From the NCBI RefSeq assembly GCF_902167635.1, contig NZ_CABHMS010000005.1, positions 124,001-188,000 on the forward strand: DNA of 64,000 nt, read 5' to 3'. Numbering within the stretch: the first letter of the stretch is position 1; each line of letters opens with the position of its first letter. Source of the stretch: Chitinophaga vietnamensis (lineage in GTDB: Bacteria; Bacteroidota; Bacteroidia; Chitinophagales; Chitinophagaceae). Made by a program: the position numbers and the translations under genes. Positions 27,445 through 35,662 of the stretch are shown one piece after another. The notes below the pieces were generated by a model, which was given only the letters and a program-made list of their open reading frames with translations, ran no database searches and was not told the origin of the DNA.

Positions 27445-28035
27445 ATGAAAACAATAACCATCGAAGGAGAACTCAGGAGCGAATTCGGCAAAAAAGCCAC
27501 CCGCCAGATCCGTTCTGAGGAAAAAGTGCCTTGCGTTATTTACGGGGGTGCAGAAACTGTGAACTTCTCAGCGCCTGCAAAAGCTTTCAAAAACCTGGTA
27601 TACACTGCTGCATTCCAGCTGGCAGAAATTAAACTGGGCAGCAAAACTTACAGATGCGTACTGAAAGACCTGCAATTCGACGTAGTGACCGATGAACTGG
27701 CACACGTTGACTTCCTGGAACTGGTAGAAGACAAACCAGTACTGGTAACCCTGCCGATCAAACTGGTAGGTCAGTCAGCAGGCGTGAAAGCCGGTGGTAA
27801 ACTGGTAAGCAAACTGAAAGCGCTGAAAGTAAAAGCACTGCCTAAGAACCTGGTTGAGAACATCGAAGTAAATATCGATAACCTGGAACTGAACGCTAAC
27901 ATCCGCGTAGAAGATGTGAAAATCGAAGGTATCGAGATCACCAACTCTCCGCGTATTCCGATCGCTTCTGTGGTAATGACCCGTCAGCTGCGTCAGGAAG
28001 AAGCTACCGCTGAAAAAGATGCTAAAAAGAAATAA
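27445..28035 (+). CDS. rplY: 50S ribosomal protein L25/Ctc, long form
   Basis: The protein binds 5S rRNA in the large ribosomal subunit. I use the start at 27445 (MKTITIEGELRSEFGK), since the frame upstream overlaps the end of prs without family sequence. The 196 residues cover the L25 domain (about 1-95) and the C-terminal beta domain found in the Ctc form (GQSAGVKAGGKL). The tail is lysine-rich. It is 41 bases after prs and ends at a hairpin terminator. Confidence 0.93.
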   Translation: MKTITIEGELRSEFGKKATRQIRSEEKVPCVIYGGAETVNFSAPAKAFKNLVYTAAFQLAEIKLGSKTYRCVLKDLQFDVVTDELAHVDFLELVEDKPVLVTLPIKLVGQSAGVKAGGKLVSKLKALKVKALPKNLVENIEVNIDNLELNANIRVEDVKIEGIEITNSPRIPIASVVMTRQLRQEEATAEKDAKKK

Positions 28036-28056
28036 TCTTTTAGAAATATTTTTCAA

Positions 28057-28087
28057 AAAAAGCCTTTCGCATTGCGGAAGGCTTTTT
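28057..28087 (+). terminator. Intrinsic terminator after rplY
   Basis: AAAAAGCCTTTCGC pairs with GCGGAAGGCTTTTT through 14 positions including one G-U wobble, around an ATT loop. The T tract on the right makes this a conventional terminator. It sits only 10 bases before pth, so pth is either read through or has an unrecognised promoter. Confidence 0.85.
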
Positions 28088-28097
28088 AATTTAAATT

Positions 28098-28679
28098 ATG
28101 AAATATCTGATAGCCGGATTAGGCAATATAGGAGAGGAGTACCGCCATACCCGCCACAATATCGGGTTTGACGTGGCAGATGCTTTTGTAGCCAAACATG
28201 GCGCCACCTTCCATAACGACCGCCTGGCCGATGTGGCAGAATGCAAATGGAAAGGGAAAACATTTGTGGTGATCAAACCCACCACCTACATGAACCTGAG
28301 CGGCAAAGCCATCAAATACTGGCTGGACAAGGAAAAGATACCGATCGAAAATCTGTTGGTGATCGTAGACGAGCTGGCATTACCCCTGGATGTGATGCGC
28401 CTCCGCCCCGGCGGCAGCGATGCCGGGCATAACGGCTTGAAGAGCATTCAGGAATCGCTGGGCACCAACCAATATCCACGCCTGCGTTTCGGTATCGGCA
28501 ACAACTATCCGAAAGGCCGCCAGGTGGAGTTTGTACTGGGTAAATGGAAAACGATAGAAGAGCCGGTAGTACAGGAGAAAATAGAGAAGTGTACAGAGAT
28601 CATCGAGAGCTTTGCCTTCATCGGCCTGGCCCGTACGATGAACACCTATAACAACCTGACTTACCCGGCTCTAAAGTAA
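28098..28679 (+). CDS. pth: Peptidyl-tRNA hydrolase
   Basis: The product frees peptidyl-tRNA that drops off ribosomes. The 193-residue enzyme has the catalytic His in TRHNIGFDV and the Asn in YMNLSG. It also has DELALPLD and GGSDAGHNGLKSI, all usual for Pth. The otherwise common GNPG near the start is GNIG here, a minor departure. It follows rplY in the conserved prs-rplY-pth order. Confidence 0.95.
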   Translation: MKYLIAGLGNIGEEYRHTRHNIGFDVADAFVAKHGATFHNDRLADVAECKWKGKTFVVIKPTTYMNLSGKAIKYWLDKEKIPIENLLVIVDELALPLDVMRLRPGGSDAGHNGLKSIQESLGTNQYPRLRFGIGNNYPKGRQVEFVLGKWKTIEEPVVQEKIEKCTEIIESFAFIGLARTMNTYNNLTYPALK

Positions 28680-28684
28680 ATTTG
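28677..28684 (+). promoter_or_regulatory. Possible -7 box for the FAH-family gene
   Basis: TAAATTTG matches TAnnTTTG and overlaps the pth stop codon. It is 48 bases before the next start codon, and no -33 TTG is seen. Confidence 0.4.
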
Positions 28685-28732
28685 TATATTAGGGTGCTAA
28701 CTGTTTAAATTTAGACGCTAAATAAACGCATT

Positions 28733-29344
28733 ATGAAGATTATTTGCGTAGGTAGAAACTATGCCGAGCATGCCAAGGAATTAAAGAATGAAATACCAGC
28801 AGCGCCTGTAGTGTTCATGAAACCCAAGAACGCCTTGCTGCAAAATAACCATCCGTTCTATTACCCCGAGTTCACCACCAACCTGCACTACGAGTGCGAA
28901 CTGGTGCTGCGGGTGAGCAAGAATGGCAAGCATGTACAGGAAAAATTTGCAGATAAATACTATGATCAGCTATCTGTAGGGATAGACTTCACCGCACGCG
29001 ATCTTCAGGAACAACAGAAGGCAAAGGGTTTGCCATGGGAAATTGCTAAATCGTTTGATAACTCTGCTATCGTAGGGAAATTCCTGCCTATCACACCAGA
29101 GATGGACCTGGGCAATATCAACTTCAGTTTGTATAAGAACAAAACCCTGGTACAGGAAGGCAATACCAAAGACCTGCTCTTCAATTTCAATCATCTGGTA
29201 TCTTATATCTCCCGTTTTTTTACGCTGAACATCGGCGATCTCATTTATACAGGAACCCCTGCCGGCGTAGGCCCCGCCGAGATTGGCGACAACTTTGAAG
29301 CATTTATTGAGAAGGAAAGCCTGCTGGAGTTCTCTGTGAGATGA
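28733..29344 (+). CDS. Fumarylacetoacetate hydrolase-family protein
   Basis: The 203-residue protein is the short single-domain form of the family, like acylpyruvases and oxaloacetate decarboxylase-type enzymes. Metal ligands are visible as the Glu pair in YECEL and the Asp in GIDFTARD. The segment PWEIAKSFDNSAIVG and the closing YTGTPAGVGP are diagnostic. The substrate cannot be read from the sequence. Its TGA stop touches the left end of the inverted repeat at 29344. Confidence 0.88.
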   Translation: MKIICVGRNYAEHAKELKNEIPAAPVVFMKPKNALLQNNHPFYYPEFTTNLHYECELVLRVSKNGKHVQEKFADKYYDQLSVGIDFTARDLQEQQKAKGLPWEIAKSFDNSAIVGKFLPITPEMDLGNINFSLYKNKTLVQEGNTKDLLFNFNHLVSYISRFFTLNIGDLIYTGTPAGVGPAEIGDNFEAFIEKESLLEFSVR

Positions 29345-29435
29345 TTTACGAATTTTTTGATTTACGGATTTGGGGATTTGGGCTATTAAGCCCGATACTA
29401 AATCCGAAAATCTGTAAATCAAAAAATCCCTAAAT
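29344..29435. repeat. AT-rich modular inverted repeat at convergent gene ends
   Basis: The outer parts (ATTTACGAATTTTTTGATTT on the left, complement of ATTTAGGGATTTTTTGATTT on the right) pair with a few mismatches. The centre closes on a small GGGCT/AGCCC hairpin. The 15-mer TTGATTTACGGATTT is present at 29357. The element fills the gap between the stop codons of the FAH gene and marR, touching both. It is likely the terminator for both genes. Confidence 0.75.
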
Positions 29436-29881
29436 TATTTACCTGGAACATTACTATAAATCGTATCAAGTATCCTGGTGAGTTCTGCGTAATCGGCTTC
29501 TGTGAGGCCTTTCCAGCCAATCTTGCGCATGTCGTGCACCAGGGGTTTCACATCTTTGTATTTTTCCGTACCCTCGGGTGTGAGCTGTAAATATACTTTA
29601 CGGCGGTCGATACTATCGGCCTCTCTCTTCACCAATCCCTTCTTTACCAGCAATTCAATGATGCGGGAAATGGTGGTAATATCCTTGGAGGTATTACGCG
29701 CCAGCTCGTTGTGGGTTGTTTTCTTGTGCTTGTACAGATTTTCTATCAATAACCATTGATCTACGGTGATGTCTTTTTGTTGGGCATCGAACATCTTCTG
29801 CCAATAATTACGCAATTTTTTAAGGGTAGCATCCAGCTTAAAAAAAGATGGATTACTGACGAAAGTATCAGTCATATTCAT
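29435..29881 (-). CDS. MarR-family transcriptional regulator
   Basis: This 148-residue winged-helix regulator has the recognition region ELARNTSKDITTISRIIELL. The wing follows in GLVKREADSIDRRKVYLQLT, where the DRR motif is typical of MarR. It is transcribed away from the fused E1 gene, and a palindrome suited to MarR binding lies between them. It probably represses itself and the E1 gene, with a small ligand as the release signal. The ligand is unknown. Confidence 0.92.
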   Translation of the reverse strand: MNMTDTFVSNPSFFKLDATLKKLRNYWQKMFDAQQKDITVDQWLLIENLYKHKKTTHNELARNTSKDITTISRIIELLVKKGLVKREADSIDRRKVYLQLTPEGTEKYKDVKPLVHDMRKIGWKGLTEADYAELTRILDTIYSNVPGK

Positions 29882-29893
29882 TAATTTGCATTA

Positions 29894-29917
29894 GCAATAG
29901 TTGCTATTGCAACTATT
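29894..29917. promoter_or_regulatory. Probable MarR operator in the marR/E1 divergent region
   Basis: AATAGTTGC, four bases (TATT) and GCAACTATT form a 9-bp-arm palindrome at 29896-29917 with a TTGC-N4-GCAA core. A second overlapping palindrome, GCAATAG-TTG-CTATTGC, occupies 29894-29910. It is 13 bases from the marR start and covers the probable promoter of the divergent gene. Confidence 0.65.
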
Positions 29918-29956
29918 TTGCTTTTTTACCACAGGCATCACCAAAACAGTCTTACC

Positions 29957-32086
29957 GTGTTTAAAGATAGTACAAGCGTTTCAACTTTAAAAGCGCCGGC
30001 CATCGAAGCGGCGAGGAATATGGGCGGACAGGAAGAATTGTTGACAGCCTACCGGCTGATGTGTGAAGCGGGGCACATGGCGGCCATCTATGAGGCCAAC
30101 CGTGCCATCTGCAAATATGTGCACTCCACCTCAAGGGGCCATGAAGCCATACAGATCGCCACCGGCCTGCAATTGCAACCGTGGGACTTTGTAAGCCCCT
30201 ACTATCGCGATGAAAGCATGCTGTTGGCCATGGGCTTCACACCTTATGAGCTCATGCTACAACTCCTCGCGAAAGCAGAGGATCCCTTCTCCGGTGGCAG
30301 ATCCTACTACAGCCACCCTAACAGCCGCCAGCCAGACAAGCCCAGGATACCACATCAGAGCAGCGCCACCGGCATGCAGGTCATTCCTTCCACCGGTATG
30401 GCACAAGGCGTACAATACCTCGAACAGATACAGTCCGCATTGCTGCAAACCGGCCCTGATGGCGAATTGCCAGTGGTATTATGCTCCCTCGGCGATGGTA
30501 GCGTAACAGAAGGAGAAGTGAGCGAAGCGCTGCAATTTGCGGTATTGAAGCAATTACCAATCATCTACCTCGTACAGGATAACGACTGGGGCATCTCTGT
30601 AACGGCAGCGGAAGCCCGCGCCATGGATGCCTATGAATATGCCGCCGGCTTCAAAGGACTGGAACGCATGCGTGTAGACGGCAGCGATTATGAAGCCTGC
30701 CACGCCGCCATGGATGCGGCAATACGCTATGTGCGGCACGAACGTAAACCCATACTCGTGCAGGCCGCCGTGCCGCTGCTCGGGCATCACACCTCCGGCG
30801 TACGCAAAGAGTGGTATCGCTCCCCGGAAGATCTTGCGCAGCACGCCAAAAACGATCCGCTGCCTAAACTGCGGCAACTGCTGCTGAAGAAAGGTATCAC
30901 CGAAACTGAACTGGAAGACATTGACCGCAAAGCGGCTGAATATATACAAACAGCTTTCGATAAAGCCGTAAACGCTCCAGAGCCTTCGCCGCAAACCGTG
31001 CAGGAGCACGTGTTTGCGCCGACGCCCGTTACCACTGAAAGCGGTATCCGCACACCTGCCACCGGCAACAAAGTAGTGATGGTAGATGCTGCCCTGCATG
31101 CGATCGAAGAGATCATGCAGCAATATCCTGAAGCTATCCTGTTCGGACAGGACGTAGGACGCCGGCTGGGCGGCGTTTTCCGCGAAGCCGCCACGCTTGG
31201 GGAAAAATTCGGCGACCACCGCGTATACAACACCGCCATACAAGAGGCCTATATCATCGGTTCCACAGCAGGATTATCTGCCACCGGCGTAAAACCCATC
31301 GTGGAAGTACAATTCGCGGATTACATCTACCCGGGATTTAATCAACTCGTTACCGAGATATCAAAATCATGCTATCTCTCCAACGGAAAATATCCGGTGC
31401 AAACGCTGATACGTGTGCCTATCGGGGCTTACGGCGGCGGCGGCCCCTATCACTCCGGCAGCGTGGAATCCACCCTGCTCAGTATCAAAGGGATCAAAAT
31501 AGTGTATCCCTCCAATGTGGCAGACATGAAAGGCTTGCTGAAAGCGGCTTTCCTCGATCCTAACCCGGTAGTGATGCTCGAACACAAAGGCCTCTACTGG
31601 AGCAAAGTGCCTGGCACACAGGATGCCATGATGGTGGAACCAGCCGCAGATTACATACTGCCATTAGGAAAAGGAAATATTGTGCAGGCGGCGCATCCGC
31701 GAGATGTAGCCAATGGCCATTCCTGCTGCATCCTCACCTACGGTATGGGGGTGTATTGGGCCAAAGCCGCTGCCAGAGCATTTCCCGGCCATGTGGAGAT
31801 CATAGACCTGCGCACCCTTTTCCCGCTGGATGAAGCACTCGTTTATGAAACGGTGAAGAAACACGGTAAATGCCTCGTGCTTACTGAAGAGCAACTGAAC
31901 AACTCTTTCGCACAGGCTTTGGCAGGAAGGATACAACAACATTGCTTCAGATACTTGGACGCACCCGTGTTCACCCTCGGCGCCATGGATCTGCCAGCCG
32001 TACCGCTCAACATGGGGCTGGAAGCGGCGATGCTGCCAAACGCGGATAAAGTGGAAGCGGCGATAAAAGAATTGTTAGCTTACTAA
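29957..32086 (+). CDS. Fused E1 alpha/beta 2-oxo acid dehydrogenase component
   Basis: The product decarboxylates a 2-oxo acid with thiamine diphosphate and passes the acyl group to a lipoyl E2. The N-terminal half is E1 alpha, with the thiamine diphosphate motif GDGSVTEGEVSEALQFA. The C-terminal half is E1 beta (LFGQDVGRRLGGVFREA; VEVQFADYIYPG). The HTSGVRKEWYRSPEDL segment suggests a branched-chain type, but this is not certain. The start is unclear: GTG at 29957 is used, while ATG at 30020 is equally possible and the upstream frame opens with TTG at 29918. No E2 or E3 gene is adjacent. Confidence 0.88.
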   Translation: MFKDSTSVSTLKAPAIEAARNMGGQEELLTAYRLMCEAGHMAAIYEANRAICKYVHSTSRGHEAIQIATGLQLQPWDFVSPYYRDESMLLAMGFTPYELMLQLLAKAEDPFSGGRSYYSHPNSRQPDKPRIPHQSSATGMQVIPSTGMAQGVQYLEQIQSALLQTGPDGELPVVLCSLGDGSVTEGEVSEALQFAVLKQLPIIYLVQDNDWGISVTAAEARAMDAYEYAAGFKGLERMRVDGSDYEACHAAMDAAIRYVRHERKPILVQAAVPLLGHHTSGVRKEWYRSPEDLAQHAKNDPLPKLRQLLLKKGITETELEDIDRKAAEYIQTAFDKAVNAPEPSPQTVQEHVFAPTPVTTESGIRTPATGNKVVMVDAALHAIEEIMQQYPEAILFGQDVGRRLGGVFREAATLGEKFGDHRVYNTAIQEAYIIGSTAGLSATGVKPIVEVQFADYIYPGFNQLVTEISKSCYLSNGKYPVQTLIRVPIGAYGGGGPYHSGSVESTLLSIKGIKIVYPSNVADMKGLLKAAFLDPNPVVMLEHKGLYWSKVPGTQDAMMVEPAADYILPLGKGNIVQAAHPRDVANGHSCCILTYGMGVYWAKAAARAFPGHVEIIDLRTLFPLDEALVYETVKKHGKCLVLTEEQLNNSFAQALAGRIQQHCFRYLDAPVFTLGAMDLPAVPLNMGLEAAMLPNADKVEAAIKELLAY

Positions 32087-32087
32087 T

Positions 32088-32119
32088 AAAAAAGGTGCTG
32101 AATATTCAGCACCTTTTTT
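32088..32119. terminator. Bidirectional intrinsic terminator
   Basis: AAAAAAGGTGCTGAAT and its exact complement abut to form a 16-bp palindrome with A and T tracts on the two sides. It ends the E1 gene on the plus strand and the DUF4302 operon on the minus strand. Confidence 0.9.
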
Positions 32120-32128
32120 ATGGAGTAG

Positions 32129-33439
32129 TTATCCGTTGACATAGGAGCCAAAGAATCCCGTCCAGTAGATCGTTGATTTCTCTACACAAATGATCTTGCC
32201 TAACAATATCCCGCCTTTCTGGTCGTAGTAATAGTCTACTTTGAAATGATTCTGCGAAAGCAGATCTGTAAAGGGTTTGACCATTGGCGCAATGATGGCT
32301 GCATTACCGCTTGGCTTAACTGCTGTAAAGGTATAAGTGCCATCTACCGTTTTGGTGAATTTGTATTGGAACTGGCCAAGATACAACTTGGTGCCCTGTG
32401 CAAAATACACGTTGAAGTTGAAAACATTTTGGTTGACCAATGCCTCACTTTCGATAGCGTACAACAACAGGCCGCTCTTCTGAAGATTATTATGCAGTTG
32501 TACCCACAGATTAAAGAAATCGGTAGACCATCCGGGAAGGTTTTCGTATAATGGTGTAACAGCCGATATCTCGTTCGGAAACTCCGCTCCCAGCAAGTAA
32601 TGCAGCGGAATAACAGGAATCTTCCTGAGTACGATGTACACTTTTTCTCCGCCGATGAGCGCATATAAGGTGCCTTTGCTATCATCCCAATAGAGGGCGC
32701 GTACCTGCGTGCCTGCTACCGTAAGTGGCCTGCGCAGCGTGATGCCATCGGTGTTGTAGGCAAAATCGGTCATGGCCTTGTCCAGCGCGAGATTGGAGCC
32801 TACGGTGTAAAATCCGAAGATGCGGGATGCGTTGCTGGCAAGCACCAACGACGAATCATTTTTGGTGTAGCATGTTTTAAAGTCGCCGGGTTTCAGGAAC
32901 GTGCCGATGGCGCTCACTGCGGCGCCAAGTTTACCGCTGGTATAGCTGGCTTTGGCGGTGGCGGAGGCTTTAAAAAGTGTGAGCTGATCGCCATAGCGGT
33001 TACCGAGTAACACCATGGTATCGCCCTGGCTGTAGCTGAAAGAGAAGGTGCTGTCGGGCGTACGTTTGCCATCGACGAGGATGCTACCCAAGCCGGAGCC
33101 CTCCCGGAAGGTGATGGAGGCGTTTATAGCCTGTGTTACATTTAATGCGTAGCTGCTTTTGGCAGGCGTGGCGCCACTTTCAGCGCTTGCATCGCTGTAC
33201 ATGGTCACTTCTTTTTTGTTACTGTCCAGTTGGAGATATACGTGGTACAGCTGCCCGTTGCCAGGTGCGAGGTAGCCATCCCAGCCATCAGCGGGTGTTT
33301 GCAGCGCTTTGCTGAAAGAATCGAGCGTACGTTGCGGATCGGTGAAAGATTTTTCTACCGCATAGCTTTCGTTCTTATCCTTGCGACAGGCGCTGGCAGC
33401 AAGGAGTAGCACGAGTGTATATAGTGTGAGTTGTTTCAT
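32129..33439 (-). CDS. DUF4302-type lipoprotein
   Basis: The 436-residue exported protein has a lipoprotein signal with the Cys in AASACRKDK. It is the last gene of an import operon: sigma, FecR, SusC, SusD, metallohydrolase, and two copies of this family. Motifs shared with its upstream paralogue include GW-x-x-YL-x-PGNG near residue 55 and FxY-x-x-x-GDT-type segments. DUF4302 proteins have no established function. Surface location next to SusC/SusD suggests help in binding or processing the imported compound. Confidence 0.78.
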   Translation of the reverse strand: MKQLTLYTLVLLLAASACRKDKNESYAVEKSFTDPQRTLDSFSKALQTPADGWDGYLAPGNGQLYHVYLQLDSNKKEVTMYSDASAESGATPAKSSYALNVTQAINASITFREGSGLGSILVDGKRTPDSTFSFSYSQGDTMVLLGNRYGDQLTLFKASATAKASYTSGKLGAAVSAIGTFLKPGDFKTCYTKNDSSLVLASNASRIFGFYTVGSNLALDKAMTDFAYNTDGITLRRPLTVAGTQVRALYWDDSKGTLYALIGGEKVYIVLRKIPVIPLHYLLGAEFPNEISAVTPLYENLPGWSTDFFNLWVQLHNNLQKSGLLLYAIESEALVNQNVFNFNVYFAQGTKLYLGQFQYKFTKTVDGTYTFTAVKPSGNAAIIAPMVKPFTDLLSQNHFKVDYYYDQKGGILLGKIICVEKSTIYWTGFFGSYVNG

Positions 33440-33462
33440 GATATTTTCTTTTACAGATGAGA

Positions 33463-34773
33463 TTATTGCAGGGCGCCAGCCATAAAATATTGTGTATCGT
33501 CCTGGCTGATCAGCTGTCCCAACAGGCCCGTAGCGGCGGAGGTGTAGAAGTCGGCAGAGAAACGGTCGCTGGCGAACTTGTTATTGATCGGCGCTACGGA
33601 AGGGATCAGCAGCTGGCTGTTTCCGCTGGTCACATCGCCGGGCATGAACTTGAAAGTACCATCAGGCCGCAGGATGTAAGAGAAGGGGAATGGCGCATGG
33701 AATTCGATGGCGCCTCTTCCCAATACATAATCGATCACCATCTGTCCGGCGTTCACATCGAATATGATATCTGTACGTTTGAGGTAGATATTGTAAGGCA
33801 TGGCGAGGATACTTTGCTGCGCTTTCTTGTAAGCTGTTACGAAGCTCGCGGAAGAGGCCACCAGTGTGGCATCGGTGATCCTGATGCCGGAGTAGGTGAT
33901 GCCTATCAGCTTGCTCAGCGGGAAAGCGGGTTTGCTGGCGGGTACCAGGTTGCTGCGCTTGCCGTCTTGCTGGAAGTAAAACTGGCTGGTCGTTTCATCG
34001 AAGAACACTTCCTGGAAACGCAGGTTGCTAAACACAAGGGGCTTGTCAAGGAACAAGCTGTTGGTGCCATAAGCGAAAGCGTAAGTGGCCACTTTTACCT
34101 TGCTGCTATCTTCATACAATAGCGACAATACACGCCTGCTTCTGTTGATGATGAACTGCACCGGCTTATCCACCGGTGTTTGCAGGTTGAGCAAACTGTT
34201 AACCGCCAGATAATCGCTCACTTTCTTTTTGATATTATTCAGCTGACCTGCTTTGTAGGCATCTTCTTCTGCTTTGGATGCTTTGATGAGGATGAGTTGT
34301 GATTTAAACACATTGCCGGTAAGACGGATGGTATCCGTGCGGGTGGAATCGAATCCGAATTCAAAATCGGAGGAAAGGCCCGTCCCGTCTGGCCCGCCGT
34401 TCACGCTGCCATCAGGGTCGGCGAGCTGGTGAAGGTAGTTGTAAGTATCAAAGAAGAGGGAAGGCCTCTGCACGGATTGCATCCGGTAGGAGCTTTCCTG
34501 TATGGAGGCGCCGCTTTGCGCGGTGAAATCGCCAAGCATATTTACGCGGTTGTTATCGGCGAATTTGAAGTAAAAGCCGTAGCCCCGGCCATTGCCCGGG
34601 TACAGATAGGCTCTCCAGCCGTTAGGGCTGCCGGTGAGCTGCGTTTTGTAAGTGTTGAGTATCTGATTCATCCGCTCTTCCGGCTTCTGGCCATAGATGG
34701 AGGTATCGTCATTTTTCCGGCAGGCGGCCAGCACGAAGCAGAACAACAGACCGGTGATGAGAATATTTTTCAT
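33463..34773 (-). CDS. DUF4302-type lipoprotein, paralogue
   Basis: It is 436 residues long, the same length as the next gene, with a lipobox Cys in VLAACRKND. The N-terminal region matches its neighbour (GWRAYLYPGNGRGYGFYF), followed by a beta-rich body. An insertion rich in Gly and Asp near residue 125 distinguishes it. The two copies are 23 bases apart and clearly diverged, so the duplication is old. The role is unknown beyond the operon context. Confidence 0.78.
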   Translation of the reverse strand: MKNILITGLLFCFVLAACRKNDDTSIYGQKPEERMNQILNTYKTQLTGSPNGWRAYLYPGNGRGYGFYFKFADNNRVNMLGDFTAQSGASIQESSYRMQSVQRPSLFFDTYNYLHQLADPDGSVNGGPDGTGLSSDFEFGFDSTRTDTIRLTGNVFKSQLILIKASKAEEDAYKAGQLNNIKKKVSDYLAVNSLLNLQTPVDKPVQFIINRSRRVLSLLYEDSSKVKVATYAFAYGTNSLFLDKPLVFSNLRFQEVFFDETTSQFYFQQDGKRSNLVPASKPAFPLSKLIGITYSGIRITDATLVASSASFVTAYKKAQQSILAMPYNIYLKRTDIIFDVNAGQMVIDYVLGRGAIEFHAPFPFSYILRPDGTFKFMPGDVTSGNSQLLIPSVAPINNKFASDRFSADFYTSAATGLLGQLISQDDTQYFMAGALQ

Positions 34774-34793
34774 ATAGGCGTGATTGTTAGATA

Positions 34794-35645
34794 TTATTTG
34801 GTAGCGTTGAGGATGGCCTGATAGGTTTTGGCCTGTAACGTATCGAAATTGATCTTCCAGCTGTCCTGGAAGTAGTTCCGTACGATGGCGGCTTTCTGCT
34901 TCAGTTTGGCCTGCCCGTCGGGAGCGGCGCTGCTCACGAGGGCATCGAAACCATCTTTGCCTTTTACCAGCATGGTGGAAGTCATCTCCACAAAATCCTC
35001 GTCGAAGGCGGCACGGGAATAAGGGGTAACGAAACCCATATCCAGCGCGGTTTGCGGGGAGGTGTTATACCAGGTGGCCGTATAGCCGCCGGAAGTGATG
35101 GTTTTGAACTCACGCGGGTAGAAAACAGTCTGGTGCAGGATATGCGCAAATTCGTGATGGATGGTATGTAACATCTGTTCTACAAAATTTTTATCCTGGC
35201 GGTCGAAATAATTGAGTTGGGTGAGCAGTATTTTCTTGCCGCCTTCTGCTTCACCAAGGGTAATAGTTCCATCGGAGTTATAGATGGCGCTGCCTACCAA
35301 TACGAATTGTTTGGGACAATAGGTGAGGAAGAAATCCATACCGGCAACATCGCTATAAGGCTTGATCCATGTTTGACGGATGATATCCATCACAGGTTGT
35401 ACCTTATCTTCTTTTACCGGGATGATCACCTTGTTGGTAGCCACCTCAAATGGCTGCCAGCGGTACTTTACATCGATATTGTAAGGTTTGAGATAATTGG
35501 AGATGAGCCATTGATCCAGCACCGTAGGATCAGGGTATTTATTCGGGAAGAGATTGGAGACGTCCAGGTCATCTTTTTTATGGCAGGATAACAAAGTCAT
35601 CATGCAGCAGATAAAAAGTATGGGAAGTGAATATCTTGTTTTCAT
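34794..35645 (-). CDS. Substrate import-associated zinc metallohydrolase lipoprotein
   Basis: The 283-residue protein has a lipoprotein signal (Cys in LLSCHKKDD). A zinc-peptidase motif HEFAH follows HTIHH in the second half, fitting the gluzincin HExxH pattern. This family is known as a companion of SusC/SusD pairs in Bacteroidota and is expected at the cell surface. It may trim a peptide or protein ligand before import, or free a metal-bound ligand. It lies between susD and the DUF4302 genes with short gaps, so one transcript is likely. Confidence 0.85.
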   Translation of the reverse strand: MKTRYSLPILFICCMMTLLSCHKKDDLDVSNLFPNKYPDPTVLDQWLISNYLKPYNIDVKYRWQPFEVATNKVIIPVKEDKVQPVMDIIRQTWIKPYSDVAGMDFFLTYCPKQFVLVGSAIYNSDGTITLGEAEGGKKILLTQLNYFDRQDKNFVEQMLHTIHHEFAHILHQTVFYPREFKTITSGGYTATWYNTSPQTALDMGFVTPYSRAAFDEDFVEMTSTMLVKGKDGFDALVSSAAPDGQAKLKQKAAIVRNYFQDSWKINFDTLQAKTYQAILNATK

Positions 35646-35662
35646 AATTTTTTATTGAGAGA

